Assembly (NCBI GenBank): GCA_024692925.1
Contig: JAILLX010000084.1
Location: 1-14,216, forward strand
Direction of reading: 5' to 3'
DNA from: a bacterium
Lineage (GTDB): Bacteria; Pseudomonadota; Alphaproteobacteria; Rs-D84; CACZYB01
DNA: 14,216 bases
Made by a program: the position numbers and the translations under genes. How positions within the stretch are numbered: the stretch's first letter is position 1; the number at the start of each line of letters is the position of its first letter. Shown in pieces: positions 14,198 through 14,216 of this stretch. Under the pieces are notes generated by a model. That model was not told where the DNA came from. It did not search any database and worked only from the letters and a program-made list of their open reading frames with translations.

Positions 14198-14216
14198 TTA
14201 GAAGAAACACAAAGCC

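Noticed and set aside
1..14216. CRISPR array, insertion sequence, prophage or toxin-antitoxin system
   Set aside because: I saw no regularly spaced repeats, transposase, integrase, phage gene or recognisable toxin pair. The 65-residue gene stands alone.

Overview
The window is AT-rich, Gram-negative-type bacterial DNA carrying mostly chromosomal housekeeping genes with very tight packing. A DAP-type MurE, an EnvC-like factor next to a CtpA-like S41 peptidase, and the general gene content fit a reduced, possibly host-associated Alphaproteobacterium. That placement is inference from gene content and order; no rRNA is present to confirm it.

Layout, left to right. (1) Bases 1-112 are a regulatory region with two palindromes and a sigma70-like promoter, followed by a regulator made of two ArsR-type winged-helix domains (+). 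(2) A 983-residue minus-strand gene encodes two complete MurE-like ligases in one chain. (3) Back-to-back promoters separate it from a plus-strand alanine racemase gene, whose stop overlaps the start of an MmcQ/YjbR-family gene. (4) A minus-strand operon reads envC-like, an unlisted 38-codon membrane microprotein, ctpA-like S41 peptidase, then an RgpF-family glycan gene that contains a G8 tract and is split by a frameshift. (5) A plus-strand operon holds a short tRNA nucleotidyltransferase/poly(A) polymerase-family gene, era and polA. (6) tRNA-Arg(ACG), a 65-residue unknown protein and a strong intrinsic terminator follow. (7) The last ~180 bases hold no gene but end in a promoter with an inverted repeat around its -10 box.

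The left two thirds is mainly a cell-wall neighbourhood: MurE adds meso-DAP to the peptidoglycan stem, Alr supplies D-alanine, EnvC activates murein amidases, CtpA processes envelope proteins and the RgpF-like protein probably modifies surface glycan. The right third is information processing (tRNA 3' end, ribosome assembly, DNA repair).

The most unusual items are the tandem MurE with uneven motif loss between its halves, the neighbouring tandem ArsR protein with one cysteine at the same place in each half, the G8 tract plus frameshift in the surface-glycan gene, and the membrane microprotein between envC and ctpA. Both convergent gene pairs share a single TTAA for their two stop codons.
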